DNA of 64,000 bases from Kryptolebias marmoratus (Eukaryota; Chordata; Actinopteri; Cyprinodontiformes; Rivulidae). Positions 22,450 through 34,034 of the stretch are shown here, piece after piece. The DNA is taken from assembly GCF_001649575.2 (NCBI RefSeq), contig NC_051452.1:2271846-2335845 (forward strand), given 5' to 3'. Each line of letters begins with the position of its first letter. Within the stretch, counting starts at the first letter, position 1. The position numbers were made by a program, and so were the translations under genes. Below the pieces are notes generated by a model. That model saw only the letters and a list, made by a program, of their open reading frames with translations, ran no database searches and was not told the DNA's origin.

Positions 22450-24410
22450 AGTAGAATGGATTGTATTGTAAGGGTCGTTTTGGCGAGTATGGGTTGAATT
22501 TTATGGTTTTGTCTATTTGGTTTATTGTTCTGTGACTTAACTGGTTTCCATGACCAAATCCTAATAGTTTTAATTAGGGTGCTCGATAGGTTTTCAATGA
22601 CATTACCATCATGGCTCCAAACAAAGTTGTTAGGTGTCATTTTGTTCTAAAATTTTTCCTCAGTGGAAAACATGACAGTAGTCTCCACAAAAAAAACGGC
22701 AATTTACTTTTCTCCAATATCAAAATGGAGCAAAAGGTAAAGTTTTCTAACTAAGACATATGTTCAAAAGATTGTATGTAAACTAAGATGTGCACTTGTG
22801 TAAGCTAGATGGAGAATTGTTTAATGCATTTTTCTTTCCTATGAGTGCAATGGGGGAAAAAAGGGAGAATGGGCTGTTGCGCGGACCCCCTCCATCTTTC
22901 ACCATCATCTATCAACCTTGAGATGAAGACTTTCCGGAGATGAATTGTTTTCTGTCAGCTTTTGTCAACAAGCCTCTCTTTCTCCTGCACTTTATCTTTT
23001 GAAAATCAATTTCTTTTATTTTTTTCATGTCTCAGAAAAGACTCTAAACTGCCTGCTCTTGTTGTTTATGAAATGGAAGTGTGTAGTCTACATGCATACT
23101 GTACGAAACAGTGTTTAGAATTGGAGAAAATCTGACTGATAAACACTCTGGTTCCCCTACTTTGAAAAGTGTCCATATCCTAAAAGACTGCTCCACTGAA
23201 TGATATAACTGTTGTATTTTGAAGAGCATTGCTTAAACTGCAGTTATTTGCACACAAACGCACTTGTAGGAGATGAATAGAAGAAATCCTGTGGCTACAA
23301 GAGGTGTTTGTAAACTTGGTCAAATCGAGCAAAAAGCCTCTTTCCCAGCTTTGATGGTAATGCATCTCGTGTAAACACTTCATCTGCTTCAGGAAAAAGC
23401 TTAATTAGCATCTTGGTAAATAAATCTTAGTTCTGACAGTGCTTTCCCGTTTGTTTTGATAAACTAGCTGTATAATATATATTTTTTCTCATTATTGAAG
23501 CAAAATACCAAGTCGAGTGGTTTACTATTCTACTGTGAGAATTCCATGCTTTCAAAAAAAAAAAAATCCTACATGGTGGATTAGTTTGATATAACAAGTC
23601 AACACATTTCTGCCTTTTGACATCCCATTGTATGATCAGACACAGGAAATATCCATCCACCTGCGCGCCCGTCCATACAAGGTAAAGGTTAGGACTCAAG
23701 GTTAAGCAGTTATTGAAGACATGCTTTTTACCAGCGACACCACCAAGCTCCTTTTCTGATTATATTGTGTTTCCAGGTCAACTTGGAAATGTTATCCCCC
23801 CAGTAAATTTTGAATCTACTTCAGATGCTGCTTTCAGATGTTTGTGCTCAGAAGAATGCCTTTTAGACCCTGTTTACATGTGAATGATCTCGTGAAAAAA
23901 ATGACAGATATTTCTATGTTGATTGTGAAAACTTTATATGTTTACACAGTAATGCTGTCCTCTTTGAATCTGCTGTAGTATGCAAACTTTCTCCTGATTG
24001 CCTGAGGTCTTTACCTTTTTCTCGGCTGGTGAGAGAGGAAAATGGAGCATGAGATGAAAAGGCATTGAAAGGATGGCTGATTTACCAATGTTCAAAACTA
24101 TGCCAGAAAAAAAAAAAACACAACAGAAACTAGCAAAATCCTATTGTGAACATTCATTTCTTTAGAGAATTTGAGGGAATTTCCTATTATTGTGTCGGGG
24201 CTCAGAGATGTCCCAAAGTCAAACTGCCAAGTGCTTAATAGCTCTAATACACCTTACCAGCAACCCCAGAGTAATTTATTTTACAGTCAGACATGACATC
24301 AACTCAAAATGTTGATTCAGCTTAAAAGGCTAACATTGATTCAGTGAAAACAATGCAGCCTGTACATTACACAAAAACACAAGATAAACAAATGTTCAAA
24401 GATGTTCTAG
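22450..24410. other. Spacer, no gene recognised
   Basis: Several minus-strand frames of 60-97 codons lie between 22347 and 23699 without recognisable content. About 22870-22990 is more balanced (TTCACCATCATCTATCAACC) and could be regulatory. There is an A13 run at 23554-23566. Confidence 0.45.
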
Positions 24411-24412
24411 AT

Positions 24413-24480
24413 CAGTGGTTCCCAAACTTCTCAGCTTTCAACCCACAAAATAAGAGTTGCAGAGATTCTGGACCCCAACT
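24413..24480 (+). mobile_element. hAT-like transposon terminus
   Basis: CAGTGGTTCCCAAACTTCTC at 24413-24432, followed by AACCCACAAAATAAG and GACCCCAAC, resembles the terminal inverted repeat and sub-terminal sequence of Charlie-type hAT elements (remembered pattern CAGTGGTTC(T/C)CAA(A/C)C). I did not find the opposite terminus. The piece leads almost directly into R copy C. Confidence 0.45.
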
Positions 24481-24519
24481 ATTGTAAGTTAAGTATACAA
24501 ACATTGCTAATGAAACTAA

Positions 24520-24790
24520 TGTTTCTTGAAGAAATGTATATCACCTGCCACCTTGCATGCAAATGTTTTAAGGAAGGATCTAGTGCAATCTGTTAGTGCT
24601 CGGAATATGGGGTTGGCTCTCAGCTATGACTATACCAAAAAGTAGCTCAGTGTCTGTAAAACAGACTGAATTATAGCCATTTTTGGATTTGCTGAAGTTG
24701 ATTAGCTGTAGTGTCCATATTGAATCGGGTTGTCTCTAAATAACAATCTGTTGTACATGTACATCCTGTGAATTTGCCAAAATCAACAGC
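24520..24790 (+). repeat. Interspersed repeat family R, copy C
   Basis: Shared words in order: TTCTTGAAGAAATG (left part), CAATCTGTTAGTGCTCGGAA, CTCTCAGCTATGACTATACC, GTAGCTCAGTGTCTGTAAA (about 24642-24660), TATAGCCATTTTTGGATTTG, GTTGATTAGCTGTAGTG (24699-24715), TCCATATTGAATCGGGTTG, and TTGTACATGTACATCC. The right part of the unit is missing. Confidence 0.75.
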
Positions 24791-25105
24791 AGCTCATTTT
24801 ATATTTGACATTGTTTACTGTTACTTCTCAGTAATTACTCTTTCTAAATATGTGAGTTTGGATGTTTTGGTTCAAAGCAGCACAGTACAGCAAGAAGCGT
24901 GCACGATGTAGCATGCCACCAAAAACTATTGAGTACACACAAATTCACTGAAAACGAAGACTGCATTTTCATGTCAGAAAGCATTTCGGAGAATCTCAGT
25001 TTTTCAGTTTTTCATCAAAAATACTGTTTGCACGCATAAAGTAGGCGGAGAAGCATGAAAAGCTTGTTTTGGAAAAAGTCATTGTTAATGTGGACAAGGC
25101 AGTCC

Positions 25106-25122
25106 TTTTTTTGGGGGGGGGG
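25106..25122. repeat. T7/G10 homopolymer junction
   Basis: Seven T residues are followed directly by ten G residues, the second poly-W/poly-G junction in the window. The G10 count may be unreliable. Confidence 0.9.
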
Positions 25123-25689
25123 AGTTGCTTAAATGTATGATATATAAATGTTACAAAAATGATATGACAAATAGATTGAGAACGCCCAATACTGGAGAAA
25201 CACTACAGAACACAACAGTTGATATGAGTCTAACAATGACTCACTGATTGTAGGTCATCTCTAATTATGTCTCAGTGTCCCATAAGGACTCATAATTTAA
25301 CCATATGCATGAAACCGACGAGCAGCATCAAAGCTTCCTTCCTAAAAGCGAAAATGAAACCGTAGTGGGTTCACATACAAGCAGAAAATGATGAACGTGT
25401 GAACATGCCAGTGTTGCTTTTTTCTCCTTGTCTTTTCTTGGTTTGTAACCAATAGCTTGATATGTGCCTTGGAAGATGTGAAAAGGAGCCTGCACTGTTT
25501 GCTGCAGCACATAAAAGGTTTTCAAAAGAGCAAACTAAATTTAGACAGGTTGAATTCGACACAGGCATGCACCTCTGCGCATGTGCTAGCAGACAGTCAT
25601 TAGGCTTTCAGCAAACATCATCTGGGTGGAATGATGAGTCTTTAGCGAGATGCATTTGTTTCCTTCACATAGCTGGAGAGAGGGGAAAG

Positions 25690-25900
25690 TGGGGGTGGAG
25701 AAGAGGGGGAGCTGCTATTGATATGCTCCACGCAGAGCCAACACCTGACTAATTTCTTGCAGCCATTCAAATGCCTGCCTCCTTGGCTCATTTGTGCTTC
25801 CTCCCGATGCCCCACTGAGTATGCTCACAGAGGAACAGTTCAATGCAAATGAGATGCAGACCTTTACAAAGGGACATTTGGCTCTAAATCAAGTGCATTT
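25690..25900. promoter_or_regulatory. Candidate enhancer with POU octamer and SOX-like site
   Basis: A complex, GC-balanced block contains a perfect octamer ATGCAAAT at 25843-25850 and a CCTTTACAAAGGG sequence (25861-25873) with a SOX/TCF-type ACAAAGG core 11 bp further on. Earlier are TTCAAATGCCTGCC and TTGGCTCATTTGTGC. POU-SOX spacing of this kind is common in neural and stem-cell enhancers. The overlapping 96-codon frame (25462-25752) has no recognisable domain. Function is inferred. Confidence 0.35.
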
Positions 25901-27650
25901 TGGAGGAAAGTTTGCCCTGTGATAGCCATGGTGTCATAAACCACGGTGAACATATTTTACTGAATTTGAGTGATATACGTACAACAGAGAAATGCTCTTA
26001 AAACAAGTATTAAGGTAGTATATCGACTACCTTGCAAATGGTGTCTTTAAAATGTCTCAAACCTTCACTGAGGCTTGCATTCTTGCCCTTAAATTCTGAA
26101 AATGTTCAAAGCAATAATGCAACATATTTTACAACATATAAAATAGTTGCAACATTGTCACGGGCATTTTAAACCTTTCTTAATTTAATTGTTGCAAATC
26201 TTACATCCCTACAGGTGTATTTATGGGAGATTTCCTATGAAAGAAAACATCCAAGGCTACAGCTACCAAGGTGGGCATGATGTGGACAGAGGTTGGCAAT
26301 AATATACACAGTTTTGCAAACTGTGCACCCATAAATAGCCCACAATTTGGAGGGGGAAAAAAAGGTTGTTCAAAAGAAAGCCACATGGCTCACCAGTTGC
26401 TTTTTTTTCTCACAATTATTAGTCACCATTTAGATTCCAACTGTTGCAGCTCAGTGAGATACTACCTAACAAAGAGCCAGAGGCAGCTTAAAAAGGGGCT
26501 CGTCTTCAAGGCTCAATTTTGAACTTCTAATTTACCAATATAGTGAACGTACGAAGCTGGGGAAAAAGAGCTTAAAGGTGCAACAATAGTTGTCTCTCAC
26601 TGAAAAACCTGTTTTTGCCACTGATTCCCCCCCAATTCACAAATACATGAGCAGTTTAATATCAGTGAAATGTGTTAATCATACTGATTAAACAAATCCT
26701 ACAACAACAAACAAGCACACGTTCAAGGTTATTATTGGTGTCTGAGAATTAAATTAAAAGGTAATTTAAGCACTAAAGAGTTTGGCTGTTTAAATAAATT
26801 AGGGAGCTGCTAACAGATGAAGCAAAAACACAAACAGCAGTGGGGGAGGGACTCGACCAACCCTTCAAAACAAACTGTTTGGTATGCAAAGGGTGACAAC
26901 CACATGAAAAACCGAAGCAAAAATAGCTATTATTAGTTTGATGTTTTGGTGTACTGCAGCCTGACTCACATGTCCTAATTAGGGGTGGGACAAAATATTG
27001 AATGGGACAAAATGTTGTTGAAACTAAGGCATGATGCCAACTATTGATGTCGTAAATAATAATGCAAGTCACCAAAAACATTTTCCTTTTTATGGCGTCA
27101 ATAGGACAGTAACAAACTCTGTAAACAAATTTATCAATTATCACAGATTTTGTGACGATATTGGTATAATTAGTCATGCACTGCATATTGTATTATTCTC
27201 GGGAATCTTCTGTGTTACCACCCTTAGACAGTCTTTTTTTTAATTATTCTTTTTAGTCAACTTATTTACCATCAGGACTAAGTTAATTACTTTTGTTTAC
27301 TACATTGGGAAACTTTACTATCTGAATGCAAGCTAAATAAGATGAAATACATACAGTAAGTATCTTCAAAATCAGTAAGTTTGATCTCATTGATAATATG
27401 AAAGTTAGTGACAAATAATAAAGGGATCAATTCAGTAGTTAGTGAAATTTTTCAGTATGGATGGCACTGGCTATCACTGCTTAGTGAATGCTGCTTGACA
27501 GCTAATGAATGGATTCAAAACCCTACATGCAAGGCTAAACAAAAGAATAGGGTTGGGTTAACAGTTATTTCAAAATATATCATTTTTGTAGTTGACAGCT
27601 TTTATTTTCAAATGTCTTAAATCACTATCAACTCAAAATTGCTTAAAAAT
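25900..27650. other. Spacer, no gene recognised
   Basis: The 26260-26520 part is more balanced, with ACACAGTTTTGCAAACTGTG (an imperfect palindrome around 26307-26326). A 137-codon minus-strand frame (26773-27186) and overlapping plus-strand frame (27031-27243) have no recognisable content. The stretch near 26985 (AGGGGTGGGACAAAATATTG) hints at an interspersed repeat that I could not delimit. Confidence 0.4.
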
Positions 27651-27654
27651 GAAA

Positions 27655-27835
27655 CAAGCATTCATTGAAGGAATGCCTATTGCCCATCCCCTTGTCTGCC
27701 AAAGTCTTAAATATCTCGTGTAATCTGTTACTGCTCAAAGTATGAGATTGGGACTCTTGAATCTGGGTGTATCCAAAGGTTAATCAGTTGGACATGGGCA
27801 TCCAATGACTACTTTGTGAGCAGTGGGTTGTGAGA
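27655..27835 (+). repeat. Interspersed repeat family R, copy D (core deleted)
   Basis: Carries the left words CATTGAAGGAATGCCTATTG and TCTCGTGTAATCTGTTACTG, CTCAAAGTATGAG, then jumps to GGGACTCTTGAATCTGGGTG and CCAAAGGTTAATCAGTTG, CATCCAATGACTACTTTGTG. The segment between them in other copies, including GCCATTTTTGTG, is missing. Confidence 0.65.
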
Positions 27836-27861
27836 TGTAAAGAAGCAAACTCAATGCATAG

Positions 27862-27935
27862 TGGCTTCAGCCAGGATTCAGACCCAGAATCTTCTTGCCA
27901 CGAGGCAGCAGTGCTCACCATCTGCACCCCGTCCA
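27862..27935 (-). mobile_element. tRNA-related SINE-like fragment
   Basis: On the minus strand this reads GGTGAGCACTGCTGCCTCGT, GGCAAGAAGATTCTGGGTCT, GAATCCTGGCTGAAGCC. It corresponds to the teleost repeat pattern with a tRNA-like start (GTAGTGGTTAGCACTG) and a box-B-like GGTTCGAATCC, here degraded to GGGTCTGAATCC. Only the head region remains. Confidence 0.55.
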
Positions 27936-27939
27936 TCTT

Positions 27940-29510
27940 CAATTCAATTTATTTTGTCATTTCACTTCACTTGGATTTAGCACGTTAATTGTGAAATGTG
28001 TAAGATGAGGAAAAAAAACTGGTAAATATGACCAACAAAGCTCTTGATGTGAGATTAAAGTAAATAAGGCCAACTGTTTGACAAACAGGCCTTGACAGGA
28101 CATAATAAAACTAATGCAAAAAGTTCTCAAAATCAGCTTTAAGCTCAAAGACTGCAAGTTTTGTAACTTTAATGCTGCACATCAAAACTTGCCTTGTCTT
28201 GTTATGCAAAGTTGTACTGTGTGTAGTTGATGATACACTTCCAAAGTCAGAAAAACCTTTTCCCCAAGCAAATTAAAGGTTAACATGTTTATATTCAAAG
28301 AGATTGCTGTTCTGGGGCGACACTTTGGGCTTTCAAAAACTCCAGGTAGCCATAAATATGTATTTAAGAAGACATCAAACAGGAAAAAAAAACTTCTTAC
28401 CAAACCCCCTGCCAGTTAGTTCGCCAGAAAGCAAAATCCATCCTTGTGCTTTTTTTTTGAGCAACTTACAAAAAAAAAACCATCTATATATAGAAATAAC
28501 AAAAATGAAAGGGCAATGAAGTAAAATACATTCATGAATGGAATTTGAAAGTCGCATTATTCCCAAACATAAACAAACCCTGGAATCTAAACCTTACCAC
28601 TCAGATATTCAATAATTTACAAACGTCGACTTGTATAATTTAAAGACGTCGTTTTCAGTTTCTTGAAGAAACTCCCACTGAGTTTGAATTATGTTCTTAT
28701 GAAGGTAGCTCCATAGGTGCGTGCATGTTTGAAGTGATGTTCTTGTTAGACTAAAGCTGAAGCTTAAAACTGACTGCTGGATGTGCAGCTCTATGAGGCT
28801 CATTTTAGGCTTTGAAATTCATAATACTTCCTGTGAGCACACAGAATATTTAATATGCAGTATAGGGAACATCTTTCATATATCAACTCGAAGCAGACTC
28901 CTATTTAAACTGCATAGATCGTCATTCATTTCGTATTCAAATGTGTTTTTAATAAAACATGGTTATTGAAGGTAAGTAAATGCTCTGGCTGTGGATCATG
29001 TTGGAGAGTATTACAGCGGAGGTGAAATCTTTTCCACTTGTCCTCAAACTCTTACTTAAAAAACAACACAGTACACGCGACTGCACAGTGTCAGGGACAA
29101 TCTTGACCAGGCACAGAGCCAAGGCTTGTGTAAGAACCGTAACTTCATCCGATTGCTCCGCTGGGTCGCCTTATGCTTGACCTACCTACATGTGGAAGTA
29201 CGAGTGTTTGTGTTTGATGCTCAGTTATGAGTGTTTCAATAGTGAGGGAAGCTGAATAAAATGGGAAAACTCTACCAGCTCCAGTGGGGTACAATGAAAG
29301 CCATATGTTGGTGACACGGGTTTAGAAACTGGGGTGTATGATTTCTCTTGTCACACTAGAGAGAGAGAGAGAGAAATCTTAATGGAGCTTTAAATGTGAC
29401 TTGGATTCACGTTAAAAAAAAAAATGATTCCAAGAAGAAGAAAATTCTAGTAGTTGTTTGCCGCAAACCCACAAACAGCCGTAACAATAACATATTGACT
29501 GACTTATATT
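27940..29510. other. AT-rich spacer with a GA microsatellite
   Basis: A (GA)n run is at about 29358-29375. Small frames (60-73 codons) on both strands have no recognisable content. Confidence 0.45.
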
Positions 29511-29514
29511 GATA

Positions 29515-29870
29515 TCTTATGTTACTTTCTGATGGTTCCATTAATATCTGTCCTGTGGTTCATGAGTTATTTTGCTAACAGACTCCAACAGTTAATGTTA
29601 ATGCATTAAGCAAAAGATTTGCACAACGTGTAGTGCTCAGATCATGTATCAGGGATGACTCTCAGCTGCTATCACACCCAATGCTAGCTCAATGTTTGTG
29701 AAATCAACTGAAGTATTGGCATTTTTGTGTTTTTCTAAGGTTGATTCGCTGTGGTGGCCATCTTAAATTGGCTTGACTCTAAAAGTTCATCAGTTGTAAT
29801 GTTCACCCAATAATTACTTTGTAGGAGTTTAGCTAGATCATGAGATATTCATGATATTTTGCTCTTATGC
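29515..29870 (+). repeat. Interspersed repeat family R, copies E0 and E1 in tandem
   Basis: 29515-29585 is only the right part of the unit (TTTCTGATGGTTCC, GTGGTTCATGAGTTATTTTG, CTAACAGAC). It is followed without a break by a nearly complete unit (29590-29870): GTAGTGCTCAGATCATG, ATGACTCTCAGCTGCTATCA, GCTAGCTCAATGTTTGTGAA, GCATTTTTGTG, TTGATTCGCTGTGGTGG, CCATCTTAAATTGGCTTGAC, and GAGATATTCATGATATTTTG. Head-to-tail order is preserved. The L2 relic starts at once on the right. Confidence 0.75.
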
Positions 29871-29879
29871 TCTTACCTT

Positions 29880-30432
29880 AGCAGCAGGCTATAAAGATAA
29901 AAAACAGTAAAATCAAAACCCTAAAAGGAGAGAATTTAAAAAGAAGTTAAAATAAAAGTTATTGTTTCCTACAAAGTAAATAAAAAATTGAGTAAAATAA
30001 GATCATAAATTATTTTTAATAATTATACTTTAAGAGTCAAACTAGACGTATGATAAAACGAACATAAAACTCGATAAAACTAGAGAATGAATTATTCAAC
30101 TAAAAGCCAGGCTGAACAGATAAGTCTAGATTTTGCTTTTAAAAACAGCTTCAGGAGGGCTATTCCACAGGCAAGGACCAGAATGAGAAAACGATTCTTC
30201 ACTGAGTTTTATATCGAACATTGGGTACAATCTAAAGACCTCCTCCAGAAGGCCTGGAGGGTCTAAAGGGCTCGTAAGGTAAAAGCAAATCTAATAAATA
30301 GGTACGGCTTGGACTATAAACAACCTTAAAAACCCTCAAAAGAACCTTAAAATATATTCTAAAACATCCAGGCCAAAGCAGACACTTTAACTTAGGTGTA
30401 ATGTGAGTTCTTTTTCTAGTTTTAGTCAACAT
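29880..30432 (-). mobile_element. L2-clade LINE relic, minus strand
   Basis: The minus strand opens with LTKTRKRTHITPKLKC (from 30432), directly matching LTKTRKIEHITPVLKS of the plus-strand LINE at 6876, so the window itself shows the relationship. It goes on through FRIYFKVLLRVFK and a PSRPSGGGL stretch to a stop near 30232. In another frame ESFSHSGPCLWNSPPEAV follows, the usual end of this LINE coding region. The AT-rich part down to about 29880 is probably the 3' UTR. The copy is 5'-truncated and frameshifted. Confidence 0.75.
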
Positions 30433-30439
30433 TTATGTA

Positions 30440-31905
30440 ACTGGGTTTCAATCAGATAGTGATTTTTACCTTGTTATGCTCAACACTTTCCATTTTGTAG
30501 CTTGTGTTTTACAAAGACCATACATACACCAACTGTAACTGAACTGCTGGCAACTTGGTGTTCAGTGTAACCATCCAAAGAAAAAGTGAGGTGTAAAGGT
30601 TTATGAAAATAGTGTCCACATGAGTCACTATAAAATATTTGAGACTGGAGTTGCGTTAATGACCACCGCCCACTTCCTGTATTGTCTTGCTCGAACTAGC
30701 CTCTAGCTCAACTCCGCAGAGAGAATAACTATGATAATGCTTTCCAGTCCAGGTAGTTTGCTAGCCATTAGGAACTCCACAATATTTCCATTTCAAAAAA
30801 TGCTTATTTATTTCTGAGCTATGTTCACCCAAATTTTAGGTCGAGTGCTTAGGAACCATCTACAGATTCAACACCCGGTTAAGTGTTCAGTAACTCTGTT
30901 GTTACAAACTTTCTTTCCTTTTTTTTTTTTCTTTTTTTGTGTTTGTGTTTAGCCAACAATTATATTCATTGTAACAATTCAGGAGAAATTCTAATTTCAG
31001 TATCTTACCAAAGACGACTCCACAATGTAGGCCAGAACCATCAAACTGCCAGTGAACAACAAGTCTGTCGCTTGGGCCCCAATCTCTTGGGTTTTATTGT
31101 ATTGTATCAAACAGCACTATCACGAGTGGTCTATTAAAAGAAACAGCATTGCCTCAATTTGGCACCTCTCTATACGTAAAGGAATTAGTTCTTTCATTTT
31201 CCTATTTGCTTCTCGGAGAGAGGTAATGATCGACCAAAATGGCTTTTGTGGACACAATGGCTCCATTTAAAAAGCATTTCTGCTGCATCTATAGAAGACT
31301 TTTAAAGCACCTGCAGTTACATTGAAACAGCATTTTCTGTTTATATCATACCGTTATGAGGGTATGTACATTCCATTGTGACCAGGTTGAATTGCTCAGC
31401 ATGGGAGCGATATCTAAATTTAAAAGACATTTCCAAGACTGACACGTTCACGGCCACTTTTATGGGTGGACTACACACGAATGCACGTACACATGTGCTT
31501 GCACCATCGGATACTCAGTAAACTACTGCAGAACTGGGCCAATAATCATCTTTAAATTGCTAGTTCTTTATAGTCCATCACAAGACAATGGTTTATTGCT
31601 GAAGAGCAGCAGAGAACAAGCTGGTGAATTTGATCTTTATCAATCTGACACAAATGATGTCAGCTTTACACACAATGATGAGAGGCATGTAAACAGAGAA
31701 AAAAAATCTTTAATAAAGTATTTTTTATTTTTATTTTTTTTTGGATTAGCGAAATATTAATCATAGCTAATGCTACTGTTTTACTGTGAAACCCAAATAC
31801 AACTATGTCAAACTGATTTCACATTTCAGGCCCAGTTAATGACTTTGGAAAACCGCTTGAAGGTAAGAGCTGAGAATTTATCAGGAACTGACTAGAAAAT
31901 GCACC
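30440..31905. other. Spacer, no gene recognised
   Basis: The stretch about 31380-31540 is balanced and repeat-free (GACACGTTCACGGCCAC, TGCACGTACACATGTGC). Open frames (30883-31137, 31052-31270, 31557-31760) show no domain. A T12 run lies near 30918. Confidence 0.45.
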
Positions 31906-31910
31906 AAATT

Positions 31911-32836
31911 GACAGATCTGGTCAGACATTTACATCCACTCATCGTGAGCATGAATGCCGTATTAATTTCAGGCTTTTATTGATTTATTTGAACCATTCA
32001 GTTTTCAGGGTGGAAAAACTGTACATTATGCAACCTGAATGCATTTTAAAACAAGATCTGGGTGCACAAGTTTGATTTTCTCAAATTCCCATGAGGTCAA
32101 AATCATACATACAGACTTAAATATATACAATTATTGACCTAAACCTTTTAAAAAGTGGTGCTGAAGGTTCTAGAAGGTAAAGCTGCCTACCAAGAAAGAA
32201 GGCTCTGCTCCAGCATACAAGGGAAATACCTTTTAGAGAAAGGTTTTATGGTCTAACAAGACAAAGATTGAGATATTTGTGCACAGTGTCAAAAAGTATG
32301 TTTGGAGCAGTTAAAACAAGGCTTTAAATTCCAAAAACACTGCACAAATAATGAAATAATGGAGGAGGACAACCTCAGAAAGCTACTTCACTTAAAATTA
32401 GTACTTAAATTTATGAATCATGGATCTCAAACAAATCAAAACTGGTGTCTGAATAGATACAGCAGGCTAAGGTTTAGCTTCTGGAATGGCCTTCCCAAAG
32501 CATCAACTTCATATCTATTAAAAATTTGTACCTAAAAGCCAGGTCCCATGTCAAAACTACACCATATCTGTCAGAATGTGGCTGAGCTGCAACTTGCTAA
32601 GGGAGATTTAGCTAAATATTAGTACAAATATGAGTTTGTATGTATTTTCTGACCCTGTGTGGATTAGCAAAAATCCACAATAAAATTGTGTGCACTAAAT
32701 ATTTTTTAAATAAAGCATATAAGGTTCTTTAATCATTCCACCCAGGAAAAAAAGAACTGTTCAGTTAAATAATTGAAAGCCTGAAATTAATGACCTTTAT
32801 GCCCACAGTGTATGTAAACCTCTGACTGCAACTGTA
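31911..32836 (+). mobile_element. Tc1-like DNA transposon, internally deleted
   Basis: Both ends survive. The left end has GTCAGACATTTACATCCACT (about 31921-31940) and ATTAATTTCAGGCTTTTATT; the right end, inverted, has GCCTGAAATTAATGACC (about 32779-32795) and ACAGTGTATGTAAACCTCTG, ending CAACTG before a TA dinucleotide (32835-32836). The left TA is not intact. Between them are transposase remnants on the plus strand: LWSNKTKIEIF (32246-32278), YVWSS, then in another frame LEWPSQS (32481-32501). The family normally has WSDE and SPDLNPIENLW here, so both acidic catalytic positions are changed and the frame is broken. At about 0.9 kb it is much shorter than the usual 1.6 kb. Dead copy. Confidence 0.85.
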
Positions 32837-32839
32837 CCG

Positions 32840-34030
32840 CAAGTGATTGCAGAGATGCACAACTAAATATACATTGTTTTCCAATTAAAAAAAATAAGTT
32901 ATAGAGGTAATCTAACATTGAGGAGGATAGTAAAAGATAAAACAATAATAGAAAGCCGGTAATCCATTTGTGAAATGGTTGGACTAATCTAGGACTCACT
33001 GAGATGACGTTTCCAATGCTTTAATGGGGTCATACTTCACTGATTCTACCTATTTTGGGAACTAATTCCTATGCTGACAAAAAGGAAGGAAAAAAACAAG
33101 CTGTGAGACAAGTCCAAGAAGTACATTAAGCAAAAGAGGGAGAAACAGCAGTGCTGTCATGTGAAGATAAGTTTCAGCTCAGGAATTCCTGAGATAATTT
33201 TGTCCAGGCGATGACTCATAGTTCACACATACACTCACACATCAAAGCGCACAACAAACAAGCACATAAACACAACAAATTCTATTTCATCTGCAATCTG
33301 AATGTGCATAAGCAGTAACAATGTTCATAATGAATGCAAAGACTCTACAATTTGCATAAAACAGCTTCTTATTCAAACACTAAAATAATCAGCATATGCA
33401 CACATATTATCAGTTAGGGCATTCATTAGTAATTGTTTCCACATATTTAGTCTCAATCTGTTTTCTGCAGAAGAATAAACTGTTTTGTGCTGTCATATAC
33501 TGTGAAAGACAACTCCCAAAAGTACCATTTTAGAGGTTCACATCTGTCGAGACTTTTTCGTCTTGTTGGAGACCAATGGAAACTAAAGAAAACAAAGGAA
33601 AAGACACAAGGGCATGAAACAGCTAAGGGTATTAACAGAATACAACATTAGGTACCAATAAATCAAAAGTTAAACCTGAATACAAAACTTATAAGTACAC
33701 TTGCTATAAACAAACCAAAAAAACAACAAAATGTTTGTGCATCCTCTAAACTAAAGAAAGGTCAATTTTCTCAATGTTAAAACCTGTTTTCTACTTGTGT
33801 TTGCAATCAAGGCAAGTTATATAGTTTGTTTTAATTTTCACAAGGTTGAAAGACTAATTTAATAGTCAACAACAAAGAACGAACAAAACAAACCATTATA
33901 TATTTTTTGTCATGTCATTTTGTAGGTATCCTTAGTGTATTGTACGTTCTTCCTAGTCATGGCCCATTAACAGCCCATTCTGCCAAAGGGTACAGTGTTC
34001 TCACTAATTTGTGTTGAGAGTGCCAACATA
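32840..34030. other. AT-rich spacer, nothing recognised
   Basis: No open frame above 70 codons. There is a CACAC-rich but irregular stretch near 33225-33275. Confidence 0.5.
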
Positions 34031-34034
34031 ATAA

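Noticed and set aside
32302..32535. A 77-codon plus-strand frame as a possible small gene
   Set aside because: It lies inside the Tc1-like element and is a frame through decayed transposase sequence.
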